A DNA stretch of 64,000 nt from Sinomonas terrae (GCF_022539255.1 NZ_JAKZBV010000001.1:3224001-3288000); one strand, 5' to 3'. Shown: positions 28,456 through 39,618, counted from the first letter of the stretch. Translations and numbers: made by a program. Notes: a model not told the origin generated them from the letters alone.

Positions 28456-29304
28456 GTGGCACCCAACTCCTTCATCGTGACGCTTTCCTGCCCTGACCGC
28501 CCGGGGATCGTGCATGCCGTATCCGGCGCTCTGCTCGAAGCAGGCTGCAACATCTCCGAATCGAGGCAGTACGAGAGCCGTGAAACCGGCACGTTCTTCA
28601 TGCGGGTGACCGTCGCGACGTCGGCACCCCAAGAAGAGCTCGAGGCGTCACTCGCGCCCGTGGCCGAGGCGTTCGACATGAAGCTCGGCATCTTCAGGGA
28701 CGGCGAGCGCGTGCGCACCCTCATCATGTGCTCGAAGGACGGCCGCACCCTCAACGATCTCCTCTTCCAGCAGCGCTCCGGGGCGCTGCCCATCGAGGTG
28801 CCCGTCATCGTGTCGAACCACACCGAGCTCGCGCCGATGGCGGAGTTCTACGGAATTCCCTTCGTGCACCTGCCCGTGACCTCCGGCACGAAGGCGGAGG
28901 CCGAGGCCAAGCTGCTTGCGCTCGTCGAGGAGCACCAGATCGAGCTCGTGGTGCTCGCGAGGTACATGCAGATCCTCTCCGACGACCTCTGCCGCGCGCT
29001 CGAGGGGCGGGCGATCAACATCCACCACTCCTTCCTCCCCTCCTTCAAGGGGGCGAAGCCGTACCACCAGGCGCACGCGCGCGGCGTCAAGATCATCGGA
29101 GCGACCGCGCACTACGTGACCGCGGACCTCGACGAGGGGCCCATCATCGAGCAGGAGGTCATTCGGGTGGACCATTCGAAGACTCCTGAACAGTTCGTGC
29201 AGCTCGGCCGGGACGTCGAGGGCCGGACACTGTGCCGCGCCGTCCAGTGGCACGCCGAGCACCGCGTGCTGCTCGACGGGATGCGGACGGTCGTCTTCGA
29301 CTGA
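28456..29304 (+). CDS. purU: Formyltetrahydrofolate deformylase
   Basis: Hydrolyses 10-formyl-THF to formate and THF, balancing one-carbon pools and supplying formate for purine synthesis. 282 aa: N-terminal ACT domain (FIVTLSCPDRPGIVHAVSGA), then a formyltransferase domain with 'VIVSNHTELAPMAEFYGIPF', 'NIHHSFLPSFKGAKPYHQA' (catalytic Asn, His) and 'GATAHYVTADLDEGPIIEQ' (catalytic Asp). GTG start at 28456. It opposes the FolD direction of flux and lies 1.5 kb from glyA-folD on the other strand. Confidence 0.95.
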   Translation: MAPNSFIVTLSCPDRPGIVHAVSGALLEAGCNISESRQYESRETGTFFMRVTVATSAPQEELEASLAPVAEAFDMKLGIFRDGERVRTLIMCSKDGRTLNDLLFQQRSGALPIEVPVIVSNHTELAPMAEFYGIPFVHLPVTSGTKAEAEAKLLALVEEHQIELVVLARYMQILSDDLCRALEGRAINIHHSFLPSFKGAKPYHQAHARGVKIIGATAHYVTADLDEGPIIEQEVIRVDHSKTPEQFVQLGRDVEGRTLCRAVQWHAEHRVLLDGMRTVVFD

Positions 29305-29377
29305 CTCGTTCCCGTGTCCCAGACCCGGGCACTCGCGCGAGGTGACCCCAAATGCCCGCGCTGGATAGTCTGGGCTC

Positions 29378-29896
29378 ATGCCTGTCATCGACTTCGGGGG
29401 CTCGAGCCCTGACATCCATCCGAGCGCGTTTGTCGCACCGACGGCGAGCATCATCGGCGACGCCCATCTGGCAGAGGATTCGAGCGCGTTCTACGGCGTC
29501 TCGGTTCGCGCCGACACCGCGACGATCCGAGTCGGTGCCGGCAGCAACCTCCAGGACAATGTCGTCCTGCACGCGGACGCCGGCTTCCCGTGCACGCTTG
29601 GCTCGGGCGTCTCGGTGGGGCACAACGCCGTCGTCCACGGGTGCACGGTTGAGGACAATGTGCTCGTCGGGATGAGCGCGACGATCATGAACGGTGCTGT
29701 GATCGGCGCCGGCTCGCTCGTCGCCGCCGGTGCCGTGGTCCTCGAGGGCACCACAGTCCCGCCCCGCTCGCTTGTCGCCGGGGTTCCGGCGAAGGTGCGG
29801 CGCGAGCTGACCGACGAGGAAGTAGCCGGGGTGCATCGCAATGCCGAGCACTATCAGGAGCTCGCACGGGCGCACCGAGAGGCCAACGCCGGCTGA
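29378..29896 (+). CDS. Gamma-class carbonic anhydrase family protein
   Basis: 172 aa left-handed beta-helix protein built from hexapeptide repeats (for example 'PSAFVAPTASIIGDAHLAE'). The three metal-ligand histidines of the gamma class can be matched in 'VVLHADAGF', 'VSVGHNAVVHGC'. The C-terminal helix packs on the trimer. Proteins of this PaaY/YrdA-like group bind zinc, but not all are active carbonic anhydrases. Single gene between purU and a hypothetical gene. Confidence 0.88.
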   Translation: MPVIDFGGSSPDIHPSAFVAPTASIIGDAHLAEDSSAFYGVSVRADTATIRVGAGSNLQDNVVLHADAGFPCTLGSGVSVGHNAVVHGCTVEDNVLVGMSATIMNGAVIGAGSLVAAGAVVLEGTTVPPRSLVAGVPAKVRRELTDEEVAGVHRNAEHYQELARAHREANAG

Positions 29897-29945
29897 CACG
29901 AGCTGCCTCTGGGCGGCCGACGGCGCTACTGGCACCATAAGGCGC

Positions 29946-30542
29946 ATGGGCTTCTTTCCGCCGGTACCAGATGCCGCTCCCGCACGTCCGCCGCAACCTC
30001 AACATCCCGAGTGGTTCGCGCCGCCGCCGCTTGAGATGCCAGCCGTCGTGCCACTCGAGGCCGTCCTCGCTCAGACTGACCGCGTCACCCTCGCAGTCGA
30101 GTGCGCGAGGGTCTACGCGAACGGGGCGACTTTCGACGTCCGGTGCGTGCGCCGGCGCGCCGATGAGTCTGACCGTGAGTGGGCGGTTCAGGCCCACGAA
30201 CGCATGGGAATCGGCCATGCTGCTCTCGGGGATCCCACGAGCCTCAGGTTCGGGATCCTGTACCCCGACGGCAGCAAGGCCCTCACCGAGGCGCGGCCGG
30301 CTTTACCGATCACCGAGACCCCGGCTCCGCGGGCTGTCCTGCGCCAGGCGAGCGGCAGCGGTTCCGGAGGCGAGCAGGAGCGGACAATCCAGCTCAGCCT
30401 CTGGCTCTGGCCCCTCCCCGAACCGGGCCTGCATCGTCTTGTAGCGGAGTGGCAGGCAGCTGGAATTCCCGAGTCGTCCCTTGAGTTCGACGGCGCCCTC
30501 CTCCGCTCCGCAGCCCAGCGCGCGCGGCCGTACTGGACCTGA
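29946..30542 (+). CDS. Hypothetical protein
   Basis: 198 aa, ATG at 29946 within GGCGCATGGG. Proline-rich N-terminus (about 30 residues), then a beta-rich body with 'DRVTLAVECARVYANGATFD', 'LRFGILYPDGSKALTEA', and 'IQLSLWLWPLPEPGLHRLVA', ending 'AAQRARPYWT'. No membrane segment or signal peptide. I do not recognise a domain; the alternating pattern looks like a beta-sandwich. Codon use is like its neighbours. Confidence 0.7.
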   Translation: MGFFPPVPDAAPARPPQPQHPEWFAPPPLEMPAVVPLEAVLAQTDRVTLAVECARVYANGATFDVRCVRRRADESDREWAVQAHERMGIGHAALGDPTSLRFGILYPDGSKALTEARPALPITETPAPRAVLRQASGSGSGGEQERTIQLSLWLWPLPEPGLHRLVAEWQAAGIPESSLEFDGALLRSAAQRARPYWT

Positions 30543-30599
30543 TCCCCCAACCGGCTGTGCCCTGATGAGGCGGTGCAGCCGCGTGCAAGGATGGGACGC

Positions 30600-31679
30600 A
30601 TGACCCGCCATATCGAGCGTTCATGGCTTTCGCTCCAGGACAGCACCGACCCCATCAGGCCGACCGGCCGGCCACTCAACTGGGGCGTCGTCGCGACGGG
30701 AGGGATCGCGCGCACGGTAGTCCGAGACCTCGCGATGCTCCCGGACGCGACCCTGCACGCGGTCAGCTCGCGTTACGCGGACAGGGCGGAAGAGTTCGCG
30801 CGCGAGTTCGGTTTCCGGCGGCACTACGCGGACGACGGCGGCGTGCACGGCTACGTCGCGCTGGCGCAGGATCCGGACGTCGATGTCGTGTACGTCGCGA
30901 CCCCGCACGCTCAGCACTACGAAGTGGCGAAGGCTGTCATCGAAGCGGGCAAGAACGTCCTCGTCGAGAAGGCCTTCACCATCAACGCGCACGAGGCACA
31001 GGAGCTCCTAGACCTCGCCCGCGCGCGTGGCGTCTTCCTCATGGAGGCAGTGTGGTCCCGGTTCCTCCCTTCGATCCAGCGGGCCTTCGAGATAGCCGAG
31101 TCCGGTGAGCTCGGGGACGTCCAATGGGTCTCGGCGGATCTGGGCTTCCCCGCTCCGAAGGACCCGATGAACCGGATCTGGGCCATCGGAGCCGGCGGTG
31201 GCGCCCTCCTCGACCTCACGGTGTACCCCCTCCTGTGGCCGGTCGGGACACTGGGGTTCCCCGACTCGCTCACGGCCCTCGGCACCCTCAACGCAGAGGG
31301 GGTCGACGAGCAGAATGTCCTCGCCCTCGGCTACAGCGGCGGTCAGCTCGCGACGCTCACGTCGTCCCTTCTCGCGCACGGCCCCCGAATTGCCACGGTC
31401 GCGGGCTCTGAGGGCGTCCTGACTACCGTGGGAGGGATCAACAATCCCAGTGAGCTCAGGGTGCAACGGGGATGGGACCCGGCGCGCACGGAGACGTTCG
31501 ACGTCGTCGGACGCGGCTACGTCTACGAGCTGCGGGAGGTGACCCGCTGCATCCAGCAGGGTCTCAGCGAGAGCCCGACGATGCCGTGGTCACACTCGTT
31601 GAGCACCATGCGTCTCTTCGACGGCTTTCGCCAACAGCTCGGCATCCGCTACCCCAACGACGATCGCGCGAGCCGCTGA
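30600..31679 (+). CDS. Gfo/Idh/MocA family oxidoreductase
   Basis: NAD(P)-dependent oxidoreductase, 359 aa. N-terminal Rossmann domain with 'NWGVVATGGIARTVVRDLAM', 'DVDVVYVATPHAQHYEVAKA' and 'LVEKAFTINAHEA' (the EKP motif of the family appears as EKA, common in the trans-dihydrodiol dehydrogenase branch). C-terminal sheet domain begins near 'WVSADLGFPAPKDP'. Substrate is likely a sugar, inositol or dihydrodiol; it cannot be read from sequence. Start ATG 30600; nine upstream codons are possible but lack a ribosome site. Confidence 0.9.
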   Translation: MTRHIERSWLSLQDSTDPIRPTGRPLNWGVVATGGIARTVVRDLAMLPDATLHAVSSRYADRAEEFAREFGFRRHYADDGGVHGYVALAQDPDVDVVYVATPHAQHYEVAKAVIEAGKNVLVEKAFTINAHEAQELLDLARARGVFLMEAVWSRFLPSIQRAFEIAESGELGDVQWVSADLGFPAPKDPMNRIWAIGAGGGALLDLTVYPLLWPVGTLGFPDSLTALGTLNAEGVDEQNVLALGYSGGQLATLTSSLLAHGPRIATVAGSEGVLTTVGGINNPSELRVQRGWDPARTETFDVVGRGYVYELREVTRCIQQGLSESPTMPWSHSLSTMRLFDGFRQQLGIRYPNDDRASR

Positions 31680-31799
31680 TTCCTTCAGCAATTCCCTGGA
31701 AATTCTCGCGACCCTGTCTTCCCCCGGTCAAACCTGTCACATACCATGACCATCACTGCGAGCGTTTCAACCGGTCCTTCACACTGGGGAGGAGGGGGC

Positions 31800-32810
31800 A
31801 TGCGGTTGACACCAGAGGCGCGACAGCGCGTCCTCTCCCTCGCGCGGCACGCGGCTGTTGCCGCCGGGCTGGGCGTTGGGTGGCTGCTGTTGGGGGGATC
31901 GTCTGCGTCCGCTTCGTCGGACCCCGCCCCTCCCCTTCCCGTGTCATCGCAGGTCCTTGCGTCGCCGGTGACGAACGCCCCGGTCGAACTGGCGGCGCCG
32001 GTCGTCAAGCCTCTGGCAGCGGCGCTCCCGCCCGTGTCGGCGGTGCAGCAGTCCTCGCGGCAGCTGCAGACAGTGCAGGAGGCAGTGCCGCAGGCCCAGG
32101 AGGCAGTGCCGCAGGTCCAAGAGTCGGTTGCTTCCGCAGTCGAGAGCACGACGACGACGCTCGGCTCGGCCGTTGCCGCCGCACCCTCCGTCGTGGCCCC
32201 GGTTCTCCAAGGTCCGCTCGAGCCCCTCGAACCCGTCGTCACGCACAGCGCCTCGGGGCTCGGCCAGAGCGTCGCCCAGGTGGGCAAGGCCGTCTCTGAC
32301 ACCGCTGCCTCACCGGCCCCGGTCTCGCTTCCAGACACTCAAAACCTAGTACCAGCCGCTGTCCCCAAGCCGACAGCTCCCCCGCTTACGGCGGGTTCGG
32401 CGGATGTCCCGAATCCTTCTGCTGACGTACAACTCACGGACGCGCCGACGGCAAGTGCACCCGCTGCGGTGGCTCCCGCCGTCGAACTCTTCGCTGGCCT
32501 CGGCGCAGTCTACGCCAGCCCGGACTGGGCTGGCCTCTCAGTTCCAGCAGCGGTGCTGCAGAGCCTCGGCACAGTAGCTCTGGCGCCGCTCGACGCTCCC
32601 CCTCTCGCGCTGCCCGACGCCCCGCCTGCAACTCCTTCGGATTCGGGTGCGGGCGGATCCGGCGGCCCGATCTCTCCGGTGCAGGGAAACGCGTCCCTCG
32701 CTGCGGAATTCCTGCTCGCCCCGCTCTTCATCCTCTTGGGCTGCATCCGGTCCCGGCGCGGCCTCGTGCCCGCGTCGCCTACCTTCGATCCCGGCTCAAC
32801 CCCCGACTGA
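31800..32810 (+). CDS. Secreted low-complexity protein with C-terminal anchor
   Basis: 336 aa, ATG 31800 after a strong GGAGGAGGGGG. N-terminus 'HAAVAAGLGVGWLLLGGSSA' then ASASS is a signal peptide. The body is Ala/Pro/Val/Ser-rich with a heptad-like stretch 'QTVQEAVPQAQEAVPQVQES' (possible coiled coil) and no cysteine. Near the C-terminus 'EFLLAPLFILLGCIRSRR' is a hydrophobic stretch with basic residues, consistent with membrane anchoring. No domain recognised. It shares design with the following gene, 86 bases downstream, and the two are probably an operon. Confidence 0.75.
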   Translation: MRLTPEARQRVLSLARHAAVAAGLGVGWLLLGGSSASASSDPAPPLPVSSQVLASPVTNAPVELAAPVVKPLAAALPPVSAVQQSSRQLQTVQEAVPQAQEAVPQVQESVASAVESTTTTLGSAVAAAPSVVAPVLQGPLEPLEPVVTHSASGLGQSVAQVGKAVSDTAASPAPVSLPDTQNLVPAAVPKPTAPPLTAGSADVPNPSADVQLTDAPTASAPAAVAPAVELFAGLGAVYASPDWAGLSVPAAVLQSLGTVALAPLDAPPLALPDAPPATPSDSGAGGSGGPISPVQGNASLAAEFLLAPLFILLGCIRSRRGLVPASPTFDPGSTPD

Positions 32811-32895
32811 CTGGGGGACGGGTCTGCCCCAAGCGCGGCAGACAAGACCGTCCCAGCGCGCCCTCGCGCGCACCCTTTCAGATCAGGAGTGAACT

Positions 32896-34596
32896 GTGAA
32901 CAAGCTTGCTCGCCGAGTGCTCCTCGGCGCCGTTGTCGCTGGAGGCCTCATGGGCCTCGGCGAGGCGGCCGCGCTGGCAGACAGCACGACCGTCGCAACC
33001 AATCCACTCGCCAATGCCACCGTCCCTGTGACCGTCCAGATCGGCGGCGCGACTGCGCCGGCCTCGGGCGCTGCCCCGGCGTCGGGCGGAACGAGTGGCC
33101 TCTCCGGAGTATCGCTACCGGCAGTGTCGCTGCCCGCCGGGTCTCTCTCCAATCCCACGGACAGTGACGAAGCGGGGGCCGCGACGCCGCTTCCCGCTGT
33201 GAGTTCCCTGCCCAGCACGAGTTCCCTGCCCGGCGCGTCTGTGCCGAATGTGACTGTGCCGAATGTGACTGTGCCGGCAATCGGGGTGCCCAACCCGACC
33301 GACGTCGACGACCCGGCGCTGGTGACGACGCCGGCCGTCACCCTTCCGACCGGAGCAGCCGGAAGCACCGTCAATGGCACGGGGGCGACGGGCGCCGGGG
33401 CGACGGGCGCCGGGGCGACCGGCGTGGCTACGCCGAGCGTCTCGTCCCTCACCGCGGCAGCGGCGCCGGCCGTGTCGGTGGGTGCGCCCGCCGTCGTCAA
33501 TAGCCCGAGTGCCGGCAACACGACGACGACGGCGACGTCCCCCGCGGCCGTCGTCGCCGCACCTGCAGCCGTTGGCCTGACCGGTACCCACGGCCAGACC
33601 GTGGCTGCCGGAACCGCGCCGACGCTCTCCGTCGGAGTCCCGGTTGTGGTGACGTCGGGAGCCTCGACGGTTCCGAACGTGCCGTCAGCTCCCGAGCCGG
33701 CCGTCGGCGTTCCGTCTGGCGTTCTCTCAGGGAACGCTCTCTCCGGGAGCATTCTCTCCGGAAGCATTCTCTCCGGGAGCACGCCGCCGGTGGGAACAGG
33801 CACCGTGCTGGCGGGAACAGTGCCGGCGAGAACAGTGCCGACCGGAATCAGCGGCGCAGGAACGGCCCTCAGCAGCCCCCTGACGAGCCTCAATCCGCTC
33901 GCTTTGACCGTAGCCGCGAACGCACCAGTTCCTGCCTCCGGGGTGGTCTCCCTCGGCCTTCCGGCCACTGGGGTCGCCAATGGCGGCACGGCGACGCTTC
34001 TGCTCAATGCAGCCGAGCCGGCCACCAGCACAGGGAGCGGCACGGGCACTGACGCGGGAACCACGACCGCCGGCCCTGGCAGCTCTGGGATTGGAACCGC
34101 TGATCTCGGCGTAGCAGGATCCGGCATCGAAGGATCCAGCACAGCAGGATCCGGCACAGCAGGATCCAGCACCGGCGGGGCTTCGGCCCCCGACGTTTCG
34201 GCGTCGATCGGCGGCGAACCCGCTCTGACCGGCAACGTTGCGGCTGCGACCGGCGTCGGCAGCGGGGCACTGCTGGGCGCTGACAACAGCGCGGCTGGCA
34301 CGGCCACGGCTGGCACCGGTACTCCGGCCGGAGCGGGCCTCGCGGCCAACTCAGGCACAGGCACAGGCTCGGGCACGGGCAACAACGCCACTGGCACCGG
34401 CAGCGGTTCGGGAACCGAGTCTTGCCTCGGCCTGAGCTCGTTCATCAGCGGTGCCGGCACAACGCCGACCGATCTCACGCTCCTGCTCGGGGTTGCAATG
34501 CTCCTCCTGGGCATCGGGATCGGCATGGCGATGGGAGGCCTCGGGGTCGCCGGCGGGGTTGCCGCCCGCCGGATGCCTCGGGCGGCCATCTCCTGA
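32896..34596 (+). CDS. Secreted Ala/Gly/Thr/Ser-rich surface protein
   Basis: 566 aa, GTG start with AGGAGTG upstream. Signal peptide 'RRVLLGAVVAGGLMGLGEAA' and ALADS cleavage region, then 'NPLANATVPVTVQIGGATA', which is faintly chaplin-like. The body is low complexity with internal repeats: NVTVP twice at about residue 118, TGAGA units near 160, SGSIL units near 280, and GSGTAGSS near 410. One C-terminal helix 'LTLLLGVAMLLLGIGIGMAM' followed by ARRMPRA anchors it. There is one cysteine, just before the anchor. Likely a cell-surface or aerial-structure protein; function unknown. Confidence 0.75.
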   Translation: MNKLARRVLLGAVVAGGLMGLGEAAALADSTTVATNPLANATVPVTVQIGGATAPASGAAPASGGTSGLSGVSLPAVSLPAGSLSNPTDSDEAGAATPLPAVSSLPSTSSLPGASVPNVTVPNVTVPAIGVPNPTDVDDPALVTTPAVTLPTGAAGSTVNGTGATGAGATGAGATGVATPSVSSLTAAAAPAVSVGAPAVVNSPSAGNTTTTATSPAAVVAAPAAVGLTGTHGQTVAAGTAPTLSVGVPVVVTSGASTVPNVPSAPEPAVGVPSGVLSGNALSGSILSGSILSGSTPPVGTGTVLAGTVPARTVPTGISGAGTALSSPLTSLNPLALTVAANAPVPASGVVSLGLPATGVANGGTATLLLNAAEPATSTGSGTGTDAGTTTAGPGSSGIGTADLGVAGSGIEGSSTAGSGTAGSSTGGASAPDVSASIGGEPALTGNVAAATGVGSGALLGADNSAAGTATAGTGTPAGAGLAANSGTGTGSGTGNNATGTGSGSGTESCLGLSSFISGAGTTPTDLTLLLGVAMLLLGIGIGMAMGGLGVAGGVAARRMPRAAIS

Positions 34597-34602
34597 GGAC
34601 TC

Positions 34603-34663
34603 CCCGAGGGGCGGTTCCGACAGTCGATCTGGGCAGAGCTGACTGGCGAGACCGCCCCTCGGG
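34603..34663. terminator. Inverted repeat after the surface-protein gene
   Basis: 13-bp perfect arms (34603-34615 and 34651-34663) around a 35-base loop, starting 7 bases after the stop. The loop is long for a terminator but the place fits. 34597-34949 is otherwise empty of genes. Confidence 0.45.
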
Positions 34664-34675
34664 ATCCACCGGGAG

Positions 34676-34768
34676 GGAGTTTCACCATCATCTACGAAGC
34701 GCGGCGGGTGGTACGACGGCGATTCGCCGGACACGCCGCCGTCGGGCTCCAAAAGATGGTGAAACTCC
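34676..34768. repeat. 14-bp inverted repeat flanking 65 bp
   Basis: Arms at 34676-34689 and 34755-34768, exact complements. The enclosed 65 bases have no gene. It follows directly on another inverted repeat, in the convergent gap between the surface-protein gene and icd. Confidence 0.6.
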
Positions 34769-34949
34769 AACACGACTGCCGCCGTCAGCCCTTCGCTGGG
34801 GGATGGACTGACGGCGGTTCTCAACAGACGGCGGTTCTCAGCAGACGACGGCGCCCCGCACCTAGATTGGTGCGGGGCGCCGGAAAGGCTGTTGAGCGGT
34901 CAGCCGGATCGGCGGCGGAGCCCGTCAGCCGGTAGGGCTGCCGAACCGA

Positions 34950-37268
<2,319 letters not shown>

Positions 37269-37445
37269 TTACCGGAGCCTAGGGACAGCCGAAGATCGTG
37301 AAGGCGAAACAGCGCCGAAAGGACCCATTTCCGCCGTCATTCACCGGTTTCCTGAGGAGGGGCCGAAAGCCCCTAGACTGCAGGGAAAGGCTTCGGCCTT
37401 GCGTCATGCGCGCCTTGGGGGGCGCTCGTCACAAATGAGGAGAAG

Positions 37446-37712
37446 ATGGCACAGCATTCCGCGTCCGCCAATGGGAAGGACGAGCACGACTCGGAGCTTG
37501 AGGAACTCGGGACCCTCGTTCTCCGCGTGTGGAAGGAGCCAGCGGCTGGCGGCGATCTCCGCATCCGTATCCTGGCGTCCGACGGCGCTTGGGAACCCTC
37601 CGCTCTCAAGGTCACCTCGGACGCCGGGGCTGCTGTCAAGAGCGTGAGCGACTGGCTTGCGTCCAGAGCCCTCGACGAGCATCGGGAAACGGGTTCCGAC
37701 CAGTCCCTGTGA
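37446..37712 (+). CDS. Small acidic hypothetical protein
   Basis: 88 aa, ATG preceded by GAGGAGAAG. Sequence pattern: polar N-terminus rich in D/E/H, then a beta-like stretch 'LGTLVLRVWKEPAAGGDLRI' and a helix 'VKSVSDWLASRALDEHRE'. No signal peptide, cysteine or known domain. It is the first plus-strand gene after the divergent icd promoter, 200 bases before the SARP gene, and might belong to the peptide locus that follows; there is no direct evidence for that. Confidence 0.65.
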   Translation: MAQHSASANGKDEHDSELEELGTLVLRVWKEPAAGGDLRIRILASDGAWEPSALKVTSDAGAAVKSVSDWLASRALDEHRETGSDQSL

Positions 37713-37912
37713 CCGCCGGCTTCACGATGCTGGTAGCGCACTCAGGCTTGCCCGAAAGTTCCTGTCAACCCCAATAAATCCATTGACTGGATTATCTACT
37801 CCTCGTCATGCTGGTACTCGTTTCAGCAGGCGCGTACCGCGGGGGTCACGTCGTTTGACCGAAGCCCGAAACCCCCGGCGGCAGCAGCTATCGAGGGGGG
37901 GTCGGGTCGGGG

Positions 37913-38683
37913 ATGGAATGGGAATTGCGCCTCTTGGGGTGCTGGCAGCTGATGGGCGACGGCGCTCCCGCGGCAGTTGGAAGCAGACAGCAGCGCCTCA
38001 TCACCGCACTCGCCCTCATGGGCCAACGCCCACGCTCGTATCTGGCCGGCCTCCTCTGGCCTGAAAGCGCTGAGCAGCAGGCGGCCGGGAGCCTTCGTTC
38101 AACCGTCTTCAAAGTCCGGCACCAACTGCCGGGGCTCCTCTCCGACAGCCTCGAACCAATAGGCCTGGGGCCAGCGGTCACAGTCGATGTACGGCGCCTA
38201 CGGCGGCAGGCTGAGCTGATCCGTTCGGGGGCCGTCCCCGACCCCGAATTCGAGGACCTGCTGTTGCGTGCCGAACTGCTTCCCGGTTGGTACGAGGACT
38301 GGATCATCTTTGAGCAGGAGCGTCTGCGCGTCTTGCGCGTGGCTACTCTCGAAGCGATCGCACGCCAGCACCTGGCCAGGGACGAAGCCGATGCCGCTAT
38401 CGTCGCCGCGCAGCAGGCCGCAGCCATCGAACCTCTTCGCGAGTCCGCGTATGCCCTCATCATCCGCGCGCAAGTCCATGCGGGAAACACTGCCGCCGCT
38501 TACCGGACTCTTGAAGAGTTCCGCTTCCGGCTGCGCGACGAACTCGGCCTCGAACCGTCCGACCGGCTCAAGGCTGCCCTGACCAGCGGTTCCCGTGACC
38601 TTCTCGGGCTGCCCGCTCCCCTACTGGCCCCGCAAAGGAGTCGGCTGGCTGCTGCACACCGTCAATTGATTAAGGAGCTGTGA
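37913..38683 (+). CDS. SARP/AfsR-type transcriptional activator (BTAD domain)
   Basis: 256 aa. Residues 1-95 form an OmpR-like winged helix ('RLLGCWQLMGDGAPAAVGSR', 'LAGLLWPESAEQQAAGSLRS', 'TVFKVRHQLPGLL'), and residues 100-240 the bacterial transcriptional activation domain with TPR-like helices ('LPGWYEDWIIFEQERLRVLR', 'EPLRESAYALIIRAQVHAGN'). No ATPase domain, so it is a short SARP. Such regulators activate antibiotic, RiPP and other cluster promoters by binding direct heptamer repeats with 11-bp phasing; such a triplet lies at 39623-39651. The stop is immediately followed by the ATG of the secreted CxxC-repeat protein. Confidence 0.9.
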   Translation: MEWELRLLGCWQLMGDGAPAAVGSRQQRLITALALMGQRPRSYLAGLLWPESAEQQAAGSLRSTVFKVRHQLPGLLSDSLEPIGLGPAVTVDVRRLRRQAELIRSGAVPDPEFEDLLLRAELLPGWYEDWIIFEQERLRVLRVATLEAIARQHLARDEADAAIVAAQQAAAIEPLRESAYALIIRAQVHAGNTAAAYRTLEEFRFRLRDELGLEPSDRLKAALTSGSRDLLGLPAPLLAPQRSRLAAAHRQLIKEL

Positions 38684-39412
38684 ATGATGGCACGTCGCGC
38701 GAGGTGGAAGACCCTTGCTCTCGTCCTTGCCCTTCTGGCCCTCGCACTCGCGGGCAGCTCGGCAGCCGGCCCGGCCTCGGCCCAAGGCCGCGGCCCCTCG
38801 GACGATGTGAGGGCGTCTGGATCCCTCGATGTCTCCTCCTCCGCGATACCGACTGTCGCCCAGCCCCTTGTCACCGACTCCGCGCGCTCCGACACAGTGC
38901 TCGGCCCTGGAAGCGGGAAGGCCGTCGCAACCGCGGTCTCGACGAGCAACTGCAACGGGTGCTCGGGCAGCGCGACGGCCCTCCAGACAGTCAGCGTCTC
39001 GAGTGGCGCACCGGCGATGGCGGACAACGCGGCTACGGCCTGGTCTAACTGCGCGAACTGCTCGTCGTCCGCCGTATCGGTGCAGATCGTCACCGGAAGC
39101 AGCGCGTCTTCGGTCACGGCCAATAATCGCTCGCTCGCGCTCAACGTCGCCTGCACGTCGTGCACGACGACGGCGGTCGCCTTGCAGTTCGTCGTGATCG
39201 GCGGCTCCCAACGCGCGCTGAGCGCCTCCACGAAGGCGCTCATCAAACAGATTGAGCAGCAGTTGGGGATCAAGCTCTCCGTCGGGCCTCAGAACCGCAC
39301 GAGTGTGCAGAAGGACGCCGATGACGCTGCGGCCCAAGCCAAATCAGCGATCGCGAACGACACCAAGGCGGCTGACGTGAAGACTAAGGTCGAGGTCGAC
39401 TCGGGCCACTGA
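38684..39412 (+). CDS. Secreted protein with three CxxC repeats
   Basis: 242 aa. Signal peptide: basic 'ARRARWKTLALV' then 'LALLALALAGSSAAGPASA'. The body holds three spaced units: SNCNGCSGSATALQTV, SNCANCSSSAVSVQIV and ACTSCTTTAVALQFVV, about 40-50 residues apart, each a CxxC plus an alternating hydrophobic strand. The C-terminus is helical and charged ('ALIKQIEQQLGIKLSVG'). Six cysteines in three CxxC pairs suggest metal binding or disulfides outside the cell. Start codon abuts the SARP stop, so translation is coupled. I have the impression of similar proteins beside peptide metalloproteases in other actinobacteria but cannot check it. Confidence 0.75.
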   Translation: MMARRARWKTLALVLALLALALAGSSAAGPASAQGRGPSDDVRASGSLDVSSSAIPTVAQPLVTDSARSDTVLGPGSGKAVATAVSTSNCNGCSGSATALQTVSVSSGAPAMADNAATAWSNCANCSSSAVSVQIVTGSSASSVTANNRSLALNVACTSCTTTAVALQFVVIGGSQRALSASTKALIKQIEQQLGIKLSVGPQNRTSVQKDADDAAAQAKSAIANDTKAADVKTKVEVDSGH

Positions 39413-39419
39413 TTGGTTC

Positions 39420-39467
39420 GGCGACTGATCGATTTGGCGACTGATCGATTTGGCGACTGATCGATTC
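39420..39467 (+). repeat. Three tandem copies of a 16-bp unit
   Basis: Unit GGCGACTGATCGATTT at 39420, 39436 and 39452 (last base differs in the third). It starts 8 bases after the stop of the CxxC-repeat gene. The stretch 39413-39726 has no gene; it holds this repeat, a terminator, a 15-bp duplication and the promoter region of the first small peptide. Confidence 0.9.
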
Positions 39468-39502
39468 TTTGAACACGAGACCAGTTATCAGCACATTGGG
39501 CA

Positions 39503-39532
39503 GGGCCCCCGCTCGCAGCTGGGCGGGGGCCC
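39503..39532 (+). terminator. Terminator after the SARP-CxxC pair
   Basis: 10-bp perfect G+C arms (39503-39512, 39523-39532) with a 10-base loop. Confidence 0.6.
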
Positions 39533-39588
39533 GCTGTGTCCAGACGGGTTCGCGCGTTTGGCGTCTTCCAAAAATCCGGCAGCGCGCC

Positions 39589-39618
39589 TTTCCGCACGTC
39601 ATGTTTCCGCACGTCATG
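39589..39618 (+). repeat. Exact tandem duplication of 15 bp
   Basis: TTTCCGCACGTCATG at 39589-39603 and 39604-39618, immediately before the heptamer triplet. Confidence 0.9.

Noticed and set aside
32896..34596. Chaplin
   Set aside because: Only a faint similarity at the N-terminus; the two-cysteine chaplin domain is absent.
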